Source: Aquimarina macrocephali JAMB N27
GTDB taxonomy: Bacteria; Bacteroidota; Bacteroidia; Flavobacteriales; Flavobacteriaceae
Assembly: GCF_000520995.1 (NCBI RefSeq)
Contig: NZ_JACA01000005.1
Coordinates: 186,001 to 250,000, forward strand
DNA: 64,000 bases
Direction of reading: 5' to 3'
Within the stretch, counting starts at the first letter, position 1, and every line of letters begins with the position of its first letter. The notes under the pieces were generated by a model. That model made no database searches, was not told where the DNA came from, and saw only the letters and a list, made by a program, of their open reading frames with translations. Shown here one piece after another: positions 16,523 through 25,776 of this stretch. The position numbers were made by a program, and so were the translations under genes.

Positions 16523-17563
16523 TTATGACCTTCTCTTTTTAATCAAGACATCTTTATATAGTTCCAGGTTTTTTAAAACAATGTCGCTTCCTTTTACAAC
16601 AGTTTCTAGTGGTTGATCTCCTAGGTGTACAGGAAGTTCTGTAGCTATAGATAATCGATTATCAAGCCCTCTTAGCATTGATCCACCACCTGTTAAATAA
16701 ATACCAGAATTATAGATATCAGCAGAGAGTTCTGGAGGAATTTCAGAAAGTGTTTCCATAATTGCATTTTCTATTTGTATAATAGACTTATCTAAACTTT
16801 TTTTAATCTCTTTATGTGATAATTGTATTTGTTTAGGTTTTCCTGTAAGAATGTCTCTTCCTTCTACCATCATTTTTTCTGGAGGTGATGCTAAGGTATC
16901 AATTGCAGAACCAATTTTTATTTTTATTTTCTCTGCCATAGACTCTCCTATATGTAGATTTCGAGATTCTCTTACATATTGAGTAATATCCTCATTAAAA
17001 ACATTTCCAGCAATTTTTACAGATTGGCCACTAATTATTCTCCCCAAAGAGATCACAGCAATTTCTGTAGTTCCTCCACCTATATCTACAACCATATTTC
17101 CTTTAGGTTCTAGAACATCTATCCCACCACCTATTGCGGCGGCTATAGGTTCTGGTATTAGAAATATATTTTTTGCATTGAGTCGTTTTGCAGATTCTTG
17201 TACCGCCCGCATTTCAACTTCGGTACTTCCGCAAGGAATAGCAATAATCATATTGTAAGAAGTAGCAAAAGCTGAAGTATTAAAAACTGATAACTTTTTG
17301 ATAAATGTCTTTAGCATTTTCTCTGCTGCATCAAAATTAGAAATAACACCATTATTAAATGGAGATATTGTTTTTATATTCTTGTTAATTTTGCCACGCA
17401 TCATACCTGCTTCTTTACCTACTGCAATAATTTTTCCGGTAATTTGATGAATTGATATGATAGAAGAGTTGTTTACTGCTATTTTTCCTTTATAGGTAAT
17501 AAGCGTATTTGAGGTGCCAAGATCTATTGCTATTTTTTCGTTTAAAAAATCAAAAAAGCCCAT
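16523..17563 (-). CDS. Divergent MreB/actin-like rod-shape protein
   Basis: A 346-residue bacterial actin. Nucleotide-binding motifs are clear: phosphate 1 IAIDLGTSNTLI (about 11-22), phosphate 2 VVDIGGGTTEIAVISLG (about 157-173) and the adenosine motif YLTGGGSMLRGLD (about 286-298). MreB polymerises under the inner membrane to guide peptidoglycan synthesis. Usual Flavobacteriaceae MreB lies with mreC, mreD, pbp2 and rodA; here it stands alone and has atypical residues, such as ITYKGKIAVNNSSIISI in the first subdomain. I take it as an additional paralogue, not the housekeeping copy, though the other copy is outside this window and was not seen. Confidence 0.85.
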   Translation of the reverse strand: MGFFDFLNEKIAIDLGTSNTLITYKGKIAVNNSSIISIHQITGKIIAVGKEAGMMRGKINKNIKTISPFNNGVISNFDAAEKMLKTFIKKLSVFNTSAFATSYNMIIAIPCGSTEVEMRAVQESAKRLNAKNIFLIPEPIAAAIGGGIDVLEPKGNMVVDIGGGTTEIAVISLGRIISGQSVKIAGNVFNEDITQYVRESRNLHIGESMAEKIKIKIGSAIDTLASPPEKMMVEGRDILTGKPKQIQLSHKEIKKSLDKSIIQIENAIMETLSEIPPELSADIYNSGIYLTGGGSMLRGLDNRLSIATELPVHLGDQPLETVVKGSDIVLKNLELYKDVLIKKRRS

Positions 17564-17842
17564 GATTTGTGTATACTTAGGTTAATGTGTGTTGATTTAA
17601 GGTATAATAAAGTAGCTTATATTCATGCAGTAGGGGTCTAAAGGTAGATAACTTCGATAAAACGTAATTATTGTGTTTCTAAACAAGTTTTAGTATCATT
17701 TCTTATAACGTCAAATGATTAGATGCCTTTGTTATAGCGTAGTAATCTTTATATTTTAATAAATAATTTATTAGATATAATCATTTCATTGATAATAACT
17801 TTTTTTAGATAATCTGTATTTTCCAAATAGTTTGGTTTATTT

Positions 17843-18577
17843 TTGATTTTTAATACAAATAGCATTTCTCACAAATTGGAAGACAATAAGATAATAATAG
17901 CTATAGATGGACATTCTTCTACAGGAAAAAGTACTGTCGCAAAACAGTTAGCCAAAGCATTAGGATATATTTATGTAGATACCGGGGCAATGTATCGAGC
18001 AGTTTCCTTATATGCTATGAGAAAAAAAATTATTGATGAACTTCATTTTGATCATGAAGCATTAGAAAAAGATCTTTCTACAATAGATCTTAGGTTTAAG
18101 ATAAATCCAGAAACTGGCCTGGCAGAAATCTTGCTTAATGGAGAGAATGTGGAAAGAGAAATCAGAACACTTACCGTTTCTAGATATGTGAGTAAAATTG
18201 CTGCTATTTCTAGTGTTCGTAAAAAATTAGTAGAGCAACAACAAAAAATGGGGATGGATAAAGGCATTGTCATGGATGGAAGAGATATAGGAACTGTTGT
18301 TTTTCCAGATGCCGAACTTAAACTATTTATGACTGCAACTGCAAAAGATCGTGCAGAACGTAGATTTCTGGAACTTAGAGAAAGAGGAGAAAATGTTACC
18401 TATGAAGATGTTCTAAAAAATGTTGTTAATAGAGACCATATAGATAGTACAAGAAAAGATTCACCACTTAAGAAAGCAGAAGATGCTATCAAGATTGATA
18501 ATTCTAACCTTACTTTAAAAGAGCAATTTGAACAAATTTTACAACTTGCTAAAACTTCTGTTATTGAGGCTACTTAG
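17843..18577 (+). CDS. cmk: Cytidylate kinase
   Basis: A 244-residue kinase that phosphorylates CMP and dCMP with ATP for nucleic acid synthesis. The P-loop is GHSSTGKST with K29; YVDTGAMYRAVSLYAM, GRDIGTVVFPDAELKLFMTA and the LID-like RDHIDSTRKDSPLKKAEDAIKID complete the family pattern. A stop at 17828 and lack of an in-frame ATG make the TTG at 17843 the likely start, adding about 14 residues before the conserved KIIIAIDG strand. The last codons overlap the convergent small secreted gene through the shared stop tetranucleotide TTAG (18574-18577). Confidence 0.96.
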   Translation: MIFNTNSISHKLEDNKIIIAIDGHSSTGKSTVAKQLAKALGYIYVDTGAMYRAVSLYAMRKKIIDELHFDHEALEKDLSTIDLRFKINPETGLAEILLNGENVEREIRTLTVSRYVSKIAAISSVRKKLVEQQQKMGMDKGIVMDGRDIGTVVFPDAELKLFMTATAKDRAERRFLELRERGENVTYEDVLKNVVNRDHIDSTRKDSPLKKAEDAIKIDNSNLTLKEQFEQILQLAKTSVIEAT

Positions 18578-18942
18578 TTTTTTGGAGCAACAAGAGAATC
18601 TGAAATATTATTTTCTTTTAGATTAAAATCAGAAATCTCACGAGATTCATATAATTTCATGTCTCCTTTTACCCATTCGATTAATTCTATATACTCCTCA
18701 TCATTACTAATAATAAGAACACGGTTTAATCGTAAAAGATGGTGATTAGCATATTGTTTATATTTTTTTATCGTAGTATCAGAAACTGAATAAAATGGTT
18801 TGTTAACCAGGATTTTGTATTGCTTTCCGTTATCCATTACTATTTTATCTTTATGCTCATATATAATCCTTGTTTTGGATAAGGACTGTGCGTAATTTTG
18901 TAATGAAATAAATAAGAAAACTAAAAGTAATAATTTTTTCAT
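18574..18942 (-). CDS. Small secreted protein of unknown function
   Basis: A 122-residue protein with a clear signal peptide (MKKLLLLVFLFISLQNYAQ). The mature part is about 103 residues, charged, without cysteines, and contains IIYEHKDKIVMDNGKQYKILVNK, a beta-rich pattern. I do not recognise a family. It is convergent with cmk and shares its stop region. Being monocistronic with a normal signal peptide suggests a real gene. Confidence 0.65.
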   Translation of the reverse strand: MKKLLLLVFLFISLQNYAQSLSKTRIIYEHKDKIVMDNGKQYKILVNKPFYSVSDTTIKKYKQYANHHLLRLNRVLIISNDEEYIELIEWVKGDMKLYESREISDFNLKENNISDSLVAPKN

Positions 18943-19070
18943 ATAAATATTCTATCGATTTGGAAAACAAAAGTACGGTAAAACCGTAAAAAAGCAAGTT
19001 TTGTGTTGTTTAGATCGTCATTTTTTCGATGAAATGCATGATTTTGCCCGTTTAACTTACTTAAAATGGA

Positions 19071-19106
19071 TAAAAAGCCATTAAAAATATTTTTTAATGG
19101 CTTTTT
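19071..19106. terminator. Intrinsic terminator downstream of the metalloprotease gene
   Basis: A 16-bp perfect stem (19072-19087 with 19091-19106, core AAAAGCCATTAAA) with a 3-nt loop, A-rich and T-rich flanks on both sides. On the minus strand it follows the metalloprotease stop by 33 bp. Confidence 0.88.
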
Positions 19107-19139
19107 ATTCATGCTTTGATTACTAAAATTAATTCATAA

Positions 19140-22100
19140 CTAGTTCATAATTAGCTTATGAACTGATGTTTTGTGATCAGTTTTAAGATTTACCAAATAT
19201 GCTCCATTGGCAAGATTTCCAGGATTAAATGATTTATTACTTACATTGTCATTTTTGTATACACTTCTTCCAAATAGATCAAAAATGGTAACTGAAATAT
19301 TATCAGTTGGAGAAGTAACTCTAAGGATTGTATTAGTACCACTTATTACTGGGTTTGGTGTTATAGAAACCTGAGAAGCTTTTGTAGTATTAAAACTGTC
19401 TACTGTTACACCTCTAGCAGTACCACCTATAGTAAATGCAGTATTTTCTGAACTACCAAAAGAACCACCAGATGCTAGTGTTGTACTACCTGCTGTTAGT
19501 GAATAAGATCCATTACCATATTGGCAGCAAATACCATCTCCATAAACATCACTTATTGTAAATGTATAAGAACCAGCAGCTAAACACTCTGTAAGAGTTA
19601 GTGTAGAACCATCTGCCTGAGAACCATATGTTCCTCCAGAGGCTACAACTTGATTACTACTATTAGTAATTTGCCAGCTTGTTTCTTCTGGGTAGTTATC
19701 AAATGTAATAGATAAGTTTACATCTGTACAAGAAGGATTAACTGTTCCTGTAGTTAGCTTAACATCATCAAAAGTGATATCACCACTCCAAGATGTACTG
19801 GTGATTCCATTAAATCTTAATTTAACTGTAGCTCCAGTATATGATGCTAAATCTACACTAGCTGATTTCCAAGAGTTGCCTTGATTTCCAGATTTAGTCC
19901 ATAAAGAAGTCCAGTTAGATCCATTATCTGTGCTTGCTTCTAGTGTTAATGTTCCTATACTAGTACCATACATATGGTATTGAAAAGTAAATGTTGCTTG
20001 AGATGCAGCACTAAGATCAAAACAAGGAGAGTTTAATATTGCTCTTTTGTTAGGGAATCCTGAACCATTTCCAGAAGCTTCTGTATATACATAATATGTA
20101 CCTTCTGCAGCACTTGATGGTCCGGTATTATTTGATGGAGTTCCATTAGAATCTATAGTCCAGTTAATATCATCACCAGTGGCTTGAGACCATGCTCCAA
20201 GCGTATTTTCGAATCCTTCAGCATATGGGAAAGAAGAAATCTCTCCTGTACATCCTCCACCAGTATTTCCTGGTAGGGTAGTTGCTGTTGCTGTATTACT
20301 AAAACCAGATTGATTTCCTGCCGCATCTTTAGCTTTTACTCTAAAAGAATATGATGTATTAGCAGATAACCCAGTAGCTTGATAAGTTGTGGTTGTAGCT
20401 GTTCCTATAACTGTACTACCTTGATATACATCGTATCCACTTACTCCAACATTATCTGTAGAAGCGCTCCAAGATAGATCAATAGTAGTTTGTGTTGCAT
20501 TAGAGGTAGCTAAACTTGCAGGAGTTGTAGGTGCTTGTGTATCTCCTCCGGTTCCTCCAGTAATTTCAAAGTTAGCATTAGAAATATCAAAGAATATATT
20601 TCCTGACCCTTTTACCATGATTCTGTTTTGTGTTCCTTGAGAATTTGGAACTGTTATACTATGAGAACCATCGTTAGGTACTGCAGTAGCGATAACCGTT
20701 GGATAGGTATTTCCTCCATCTGTAGATAATAAAATATCGACATTGGCAGCATTAATTCCGTTTCCAGTTGTACCAGCAACATTCCAGGTTACGGTTTGCG
20801 TAGAACCTGCAGACCAGCTAACATTAGTATTAGGAGCATTAACAACAAAAGGTCCTGCAGAAGCAGTAACATTAACTTTCATATTATCACTATTATTTGC
20901 ACCACCACCAGCTTTATTATCTCTAACCGTTAATCTGAAATTTAAAGCTCTCGTTACATCTGGTACAGCTTCCCATTTCCATGAGGTAGCACCAGTTTTA
21001 ATAGTTTCTAGTCTTGGAAAATATCTTTGATTAGATGCTGTAGGTGTATAAGATCTGAAGGCAACACCAGAAGTTACAGTTGGCCCAGGATATGTTCCTA
21101 CACGATTATCCATTTGTTCCCAGCAGTAAGTAAGTGCATCTCCACTATTAGCATCAGTACCTTGACCTGTTAATACAAATGCAGTTCCTTTTGGAACTGT
21201 ATAATCAGCTCCTGCATTTGCGGTAGGAATAGCATTACCTGTATTAGTATTGGTCTGACAACTTGTTGATTTTACATAATTTGTTATCTGTTGGATTGTT
21301 GCTGCATGAAAATAAGGATCACTATTCTGTTGTACGTCTGTAGCACCAGTAATTCCTGCATACCCCATTATAGTAGTACCACTTCCTGGTTCCATTTGTA
21401 CATTTGTTCCTTCACTACGGAATGTATACGTATGATTTCCACCAAATTGATGTCCCATTTCGTGCGCTACATAATCTACATCATAAATATCTCCCTGAGG
21501 TGTATTTCTTGAAGAAAAACCACTTCCTTTTTTCCCATTTACACATACACATCCGATACATCCTGCATTACCATTTTTTGGAGCAAGAACAAATACATGA
21601 CCAATATCATAATTAGCTTCTCCGATTACACTGGTTAATGTAGATTGCAATTGACTGTTATAACTTCCTGTATAAGGATCAGTATTTGCATCTGTATAAA
21701 CAACAGCGTCGTTGTTAGCAATAAGTACCATTGTAACTCCAAAATCGGTCTCATATATTCCGTTTACACGAGTCATAGTAGCATTGATAGCAGCCATTGC
21801 ACCTGCCTTAGTACCTCCATGAAATTGAGTATATTCTCCAGTAGTGGAAACAGCTAATTTATAAGTTCTTAAAACACCGTCATCAGCATTTTTTTGATTA
21901 ATCCCACCTTTATTAGAAAAGTTAGGAGTATTCTCATCAACAGAACAATTCAATCTATCGATTGTACCTGATCTCTGATCTCTAGAATAAATAGTATATA
22001 CAGAACCACTTGTTGTATATGGCTCTATAAATACAGTTTTAGAATTACCAGATAGACGCATACTTTGCAATCCAGAAGGAGCAATACTAAATCTGATTGT

Positions 22101-22463
22101 AGCTGTCGGGTCATCGATCCCCTGACCAGCATACGATTTAATTTCAGGATATTTGGCTGCAAGATCAGGATGCATTACAGGAGCCTCTACTATTCTAAAA
22201 GATTCCATTTTACCTTGCTCATTTGGAAACTGCATTATAACAGTAGAACCATTTGATGATTTTCCTCGCAATTGAGAATCCTGAAGTGCTTTTTTCAGAA
22301 TTTCAATATTAAGATCAAAAAGAGTGTTTGATGGTAAATCTGTCTTTGTCTTAATAACATTAAGACTTTTTGAAGAACTAGTTCTTTGCCAAGGGTTATT
22401 ACCTTGTGCGAATACGTGGCCTACAATGAATAAGCTCACGAATAAAAATAATCGCGTTTTCAT
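19140..22463 (-). CDS. Secreted reprolysin-like (M12B) metalloprotease with FN3, MAM-like and type IX sorting domains
   Basis: About 1107 residues when started at ATG 22463 (MKTRLFLFVSLFIVGHVFAQ, a signal peptide); the longer frame from 22490 would overlap the promoter. The zinc site is H334-E-x-x-H338-x5-H344 (HEMGHQFGGNH) with a Met-turn IMGYAG, typical of metzincin M12 peptidases. Then follow a beta-sandwich region, a fibronectin type III domain (APTTPASLATSNATQTTIDLSW), a MAM-like region with FPYAEGFENTLGAW, and a C-terminal type IX secretion signal (SITPNPV...IFDLFGRSVY...GAYLVNL). It should be exported to the surface or medium to degrade protein; the targets are unknown. Confidence 0.92.
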   Translation of the reverse strand: MKTRLFLFVSLFIVGHVFAQGNNPWQRTSSSKSLNVIKTKTDLPSNTLFDLNIEILKKALQDSQLRGKSSNGSTVIMQFPNEQGKMESFRIVEAPVMHPDLAAKYPEIKSYAGQGIDDPTATIRFSIAPSGLQSMRLSGNSKTVFIEPYTTSGSVYTIYSRDQRSGTIDRLNCSVDENTPNFSNKGGINQKNADDGVLRTYKLAVSTTGEYTQFHGGTKAGAMAAINATMTRVNGIYETDFGVTMVLIANNDAVVYTDANTDPYTGSYNSQLQSTLTSVIGEANYDIGHVFVLAPKNGNAGCIGCVCVNGKKGSGFSSRNTPQGDIYDVDYVAHEMGHQFGGNHTYTFRSEGTNVQMEPGSGTTIMGYAGITGATDVQQNSDPYFHAATIQQITNYVKSTSCQTNTNTGNAIPTANAGADYTVPKGTAFVLTGQGTDANSGDALTYCWEQMDNRVGTYPGPTVTSGVAFRSYTPTASNQRYFPRLETIKTGATSWKWEAVPDVTRALNFRLTVRDNKAGGGANNSDNMKVNVTASAGPFVVNAPNTNVSWSAGSTQTVTWNVAGTTGNGINAANVDILLSTDGGNTYPTVIATAVPNDGSHSITVPNSQGTQNRIMVKGSGNIFFDISNANFEITGGTGGDTQAPTTPASLATSNATQTTIDLSWSASTDNVGVSGYDVYQGSTVIGTATTTTYQATGLSANTSYSFRVKAKDAAGNQSGFSNTATATTLPGNTGGGCTGEISSFPYAEGFENTLGAWSQATGDDINWTIDSNGTPSNNTGPSSAAEGTYYVYTEASGNGSGFPNKRAILNSPCFDLSAASQATFTFQYHMYGTSIGTLTLEASTDNGSNWTSLWTKSGNQGNSWKSASVDLASYTGATVKLRFNGITSTSWSGDITFDDVKLTTGTVNPSCTDVNLSITFDNYPEETSWQITNSSNQVVASGGTYGSQADGSTLTLTECLAAGSYTFTISDVYGDGICCQYGNGSYSLTAGSTTLASGGSFGSSENTAFTIGGTARGVTVDSFNTTKASQVSITPNPVISGTNTILRVTSPTDNISVTIFDLFGRSVYKNDNVSNKSFNPGNLANGAYLVNLKTDHKTSVHKLIMN

Positions 22464-22487
22464 ATAAGTTGAGTTTGAGTTAAGCGG

Positions 22488-22495
22488 CAAAAGTA
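22488..22495 (-). promoter_or_regulatory. Putative -7 element for the metalloprotease gene
   Basis: On the minus strand TACTTTTG matches TAnnTTTG. It predicts a start near 22482, 19 nt before the ATG at 22463, supporting that start. No clean TTG lies at the right spacing upstream, so confidence is limited. Confidence 0.4.
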
Positions 22496-22704
22496 GAAAT
22501 ATTATCTAATTTTTTGCTAAATGTTTAAAGATTTGTTAACATTTTGTTATTATTTGTGGTTTTTACGTAATTTAATAACGGTTTTAGGGTGGGTTTTTAT
22601 GATAAATATGATTTCATAAATGACTTTTGATGCACAAAACTTAGAAAAGTTTGTTTTTTGAAAGAAGAATTCTCAAAAGAGGTAGGTAGGCTATATATTG
22701 AAAT

Positions 22705-22738
22705 AAAAAAAGACCACTATACTAAGTGGTCTTTTTTT
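22705..22738. terminator. Intrinsic terminator downstream of the LysM gene
   Basis: A perfect 14-bp stem (22705-22718 with 22725-22738, core AGACCACT/AGTGGTCT), 6-nt loop and U-run, 19 bp beyond the LysM stop on the minus strand. Confidence 0.9.
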
Positions 22739-22756
22739 ATTTTTAAATATATGATA

Positions 22757-23134
22757 TTATAAATTAGGAATAACAAGTTCCTGATCTGGGTGAATAACGT
22801 CTGGGTTTTTAAGAATATTTGTATTTGCTTCAAAAATAGCCTTGTATTTCATTGCATCACCATAATAGTGCTTTGCAATTTTGCTTAATGATTCACCGCT
22901 TTTTACTGTATGTCTATGATATACAGAAGTATCAGCAACTTTGATATCCGCCATAATATCAGAAGGAGAACTACCACCTATTTCTTTTATTTTATCCCAA
23001 AGTTGATTTTTTTCATACTGCGTATTTGCAGTACCTTTTATCTTAAGAGTTCCATTTTCTTCAGATACATCACCGTCCTGGATTTTTAATTCTTGTCCTA
23101 AATCCAGAACACTTTGATATTTTGACTTCACCAT
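22757..23134 (-). CDS. LysM peptidoglycan-binding protein with BON-like domain (Kbp/YgaU-like)
   Basis: A 125-residue protein without an export signal. Residues 1-65 resemble a BON-like domain (VLDLGQELKIQDGDVSEENGTLKIKGTANTQYEKNQLWDKIKEI), and residues 73-124 form a LysM domain (RHTVKSGESLSKIAKHYYGDAMKYKAIFEANTNIL...IHPDQELVIP). The arrangement is that of E. coli Kbp, a potassium-binding protein, but homology to Kbp does not prove the same ligand. It is monocistronic, with a TATATTTG element upstream and a terminator downstream. Confidence 0.88.
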   Translation of the reverse strand: MVKSKYQSVLDLGQELKIQDGDVSEENGTLKIKGTANTQYEKNQLWDKIKEIGGSSPSDIMADIKVADTSVYHRHTVKSGESLSKIAKHYYGDAMKYKAIFEANTNILKNPDVIHPDQELVIPNL

Positions 23135-23170
23135 AACTAAGTTGATTTTAAATTATTAATTAGCTTTACC

Positions 23171-23178
23171 CAAATATA
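23171..23178 (-). promoter_or_regulatory. Putative -7 element for the LysM gene
   Basis: TATATTTG on the minus strand fits TAnnTTTG exactly and predicts a start about 30 nt before the LysM ATG. The -33 TTG is not clear. Confidence 0.4.
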
Positions 23179-23284
23179 ACAAATAATAGAATGGTGTTCA
23201 CATAATTTTAGGATTAAAAATTGATCAATTATCGTTGAAATGCATAATTTATCTATATTCGGACACTTTTTAATACTATATTCA

Positions 23285-24073
23285 ATGTTCCGTAAACGTT
23301 ATTATTACATCATTCAGTTGCAATACCTTGGTTTTAGATATCATGGTTGGCAGAAACAACCTACAGTAAATACTCTTCAGCGAATGGTAGAACGAACAAT
23401 CGCTTATGTACTGGAACATAAAGATTTTAAAGTTCTGGCAACAGGAAGAACAGATGCTAAAGTGTCGGTTAATCAAACTTATATTGAGTTATTTGTAGAT
23501 CATCAACCTTTGGATATCGAAGTTTTTTATCCTTTATTTAATCAAAATCTTCCTCAGGATATTAAGGCTTTGGGGATTGAAGAAACTAACGAGCAGTTTA
23601 ATATTATTCAATCTCCGAAGAGCAAAGAATATTTATATTTATTCTCCTTTGGAGATAAATTTCATCCTTTTTGTGCTCCGTTTATGTATAATATTACAGA
23701 AGAACTTAATATAAATCTAATGCAAGAAGCAGCTATGCTATTTGTAGGAAAACATAATTTTAGATCATATTGTCACAGACCCACAGAAAATACAATTTTG
23801 GAAGGCGAAATAACACATTGTGAAATTAAAAAAAATGAAGTGTATACTGCTAGTTTTTTTCCAAAAGAAAGCTATCTTTTACGAGTAAAAGGTGAAGGGT
23901 TTAAAAGAAACCAAATTCGCTTAATGATGGGAGTATTATTGGATTTAGGAAAAGGAAAAATATCCCTTGATTTTATCAGACAAACACTTGATCCTAAAGC
24001 AGAAGAAATTGTATTAGAACATATAGTTCCCGGTTCTGGATTAATATTAAACTCGGTTGAATTTAAAACATAA
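23285..24073 (+). CDS. TruA-like tRNA pseudouridine synthase, divergent paralogue
   Basis: A 262-residue protein started at ATG 23285 (MFRKRYYYIIQLQYLGFRYHGWQKQP), which puts the conserved Y-x-G-x-x-Y-x-G-W-Q motif at the usual place; a frame from 23240 adds 15 non-conserved residues. The catalytic Asp lies in ATGRTDAKVSV, where TruA normally has AGRTDAGVHA, so the residue context is changed. The C-terminal half shows GKHNFRSYCHRP and VKGEGFKRNQIRLMMG, the RNA-binding site. It should isomerise uridine in RNA. It heads an operon with MOSC and aldose-epimerase genes (3-bp gaps). The position modified may differ from 38-40. Confidence 0.82.
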   Translation: MFRKRYYYIIQLQYLGFRYHGWQKQPTVNTLQRMVERTIAYVLEHKDFKVLATGRTDAKVSVNQTYIELFVDHQPLDIEVFYPLFNQNLPQDIKALGIEETNEQFNIIQSPKSKEYLYLFSFGDKFHPFCAPFMYNITEELNINLMQEAAMLFVGKHNFRSYCHRPTENTILEGEITHCEIKKNEVYTASFFPKESYLLRVKGEGFKRNQIRLMMGVLLDLGKGKISLDFIRQTLDPKAEEIVLEHIVPGSGLILNSVEFKT

Positions 24074-24076
24074 ATC

Positions 24077-24724
24077 ATGAAAGTTTTATCTACTAATATT
24101 GCAACTCCTCGCAGTATACATTGGAAAGGAAGAGAAGAAAAAACAGGGATCTATAAGCTTCCAGTCAAAGATCCTATATATTTAGAGAAAGAAGATGTTC
24201 GAAATGATCATGTTATAGATAGAAGATATCATGGTGGAGTTGATAAAGCTTGCTATTTATATTCGGCAGATCATTATCCTTATTGGAAAACAAAATATCC
24301 TGATTTAGAATGGAATCATGGAATGTTTGGTGAGAATATTACGGTAGAAGGATTTGATGAAAAAAACATAAAAATTGGATCTGTTTATAAACTTGGAGGA
24401 GCTACAATACAGGTTTCACGCCCAAGACAACCTTGTTACAAACTAGGTATTCGTTTTGGCAATCATGCAGTATTAAAACAGATGATAGATTCGCTGCTTT
24501 CTGGAGTGTATGTACGAATAATCCACCCAGGACCTGTTTCTGTTGGTGATGAGTTACAACTAATAAAAGAAAACGATGATGGAATATCTATTGCCGAATT
24601 AAATACATTACTATTTCATTATGATGAAAACACACATCTAGAGCTTGCAAAAAAAGCTCTTATGGACACTTTGGTTTCTGATAGTGATAAAAAATATTTC
24701 AGAAAGAAAATAAAAGCCTGCTAG
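24077..24724 (+). CDS. MOSC domain protein (YiiM-like)
   Basis: A 215-residue cytoplasmic protein with the MOSC fold: DRRYHGGVDKACYLYS (about 54-69), HGMFGENITVEG (about 85-96) and SRPRQPCYKLGIRFG (about 116-130) with the single conserved Cys. MOSC proteins handle molybdenum cofactor or carry out cofactor-dependent reductions, as YiiM does with 6-N-hydroxylaminopurine. The protein lies in a tight operon between a TruA-like enzyme and an aldose-epimerase. The substrate is unknown. Confidence 0.88.
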   Translation: MKVLSTNIATPRSIHWKGREEKTGIYKLPVKDPIYLEKEDVRNDHVIDRRYHGGVDKACYLYSADHYPYWKTKYPDLEWNHGMFGENITVEGFDEKNIKIGSVYKLGGATIQVSRPRQPCYKLGIRFGNHAVLKQMIDSLLSGVYVRIIHPGPVSVGDELQLIKENDDGISIAELNTLLFHYDENTHLELAKKALMDTLVSDSDKKYFRKKIKAC

Positions 24725-24727
24725 TAT

Positions 24728-25528
24728 ATGCCAGACAAGACAACATTGTATAGTCCTGATAAAAAAACTATAGTTACTATTGATAAAGGTGAATTAATAA
24801 GTTATCTGGTAGATGGTATAGAGGTAATGCATCAAAAAGGAGATACAGGATGGGGAAACACAGAAATCGAAATGTTTCCTACGATTGGCTCGACTAAAGA
24901 AAATCAGTTTTCAGTTCAAACTCCAAAAGGAGACGCAAAACTGGATCAGCACGGGATTTTAAGAGTTATGGACTATCTTCCTGTAACAATTGAGAAGAGT
25001 AGTGCTTGTTTTCAAAAAAAATATGTTGCAAATACGCAGTTGTCTAATCATAAATATCCTAATAGATCTTCGCAACAATGGCTTAATTGGCCATATGATT
25101 TTGAGTTTATAAAAACTTTTGAATTATCGAATGAGGCTTTAAAAATTATCTTTGAGATAAAATCAGAAAAGAATATGCCATTGATGTTAGGTTTTCACCC
25201 TGCATTTAAAATTTATAGCCAGAATATCATAATGAAAACTGCAAGTCAGAATATTTCTTTACATACTATTTTAGAAGCTGGAGCATCTGCCTTCTTATTA
25301 GAAGATTGTAAAGAGATATCTCTCACAAATAATGGTAGCCTTGCTGTTAATTTAAAAACAAATGGTTTTAGACATATAATGTTATGGAGTGAAGTGACAA
25401 ATATGATTTGTATAGAACCCATTACATTTTATCCCTCAAGTGTTCCTGTACATGAATTACATACGGGGTTTGACTATAGTTCGGGATATGAAAAATTTGA
25501 GGTTATCATTTCTCCTTCCTGCGATTAG
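24728..25528 (+). CDS. Aldose 1-epimerase family protein
   Basis: A 266-residue member of the galactose mutarotase-like superfamily. GNTEIEMFPTIGS, KLDQHGILRVMDYLP (probable His), LMLGFHPAFKI (second His) and the late ICIEPITFYPSS (catalytic Glu region) match this fold. Such enzymes interconvert the anomers of sugars or sugar phosphates. It ends the truA-like/MOSC operon. The exact sugar is unknown. Confidence 0.82.
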   Translation: MPDKTTLYSPDKKTIVTIDKGELISYLVDGIEVMHQKGDTGWGNTEIEMFPTIGSTKENQFSVQTPKGDAKLDQHGILRVMDYLPVTIEKSSACFQKKYVANTQLSNHKYPNRSSQQWLNWPYDFEFIKTFELSNEALKIIFEIKSEKNMPLMLGFHPAFKIYSQNIIMKTASQNISLHTILEAGASAFLLEDCKEISLTNNGSLAVNLKTNGFRHIMLWSEVTNMICIEPITFYPSSVPVHELHTGFDYSSGYEKFEVIISPSCD

Positions 25529-25776
25529 TCGTATTACTTTTATTTTTTGGGCAGTATAACACAATTAATTCATGAAATTTTAGTTACTATAGGGTTGATT
25601 CTTAAAAAATTAAGTTTTATTAACGCCCCAAAATCTTGTAATAGAGGTTACTCTATATTGTTAATATTTTAATTTAGCTATTTCATAGGTCTTAAATTAT
25701 GATACATTACAAAGCTTCAATTTTTGTAATTATTTTATGGTAGACTATAAACGGTAATAACACAAACTCAATACTT

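Noticed and set aside
20743-22256. Several plus-strand frames over the metalloprotease gene
   Set aside because: They are shadows of a long conserved CDS with clear domains.
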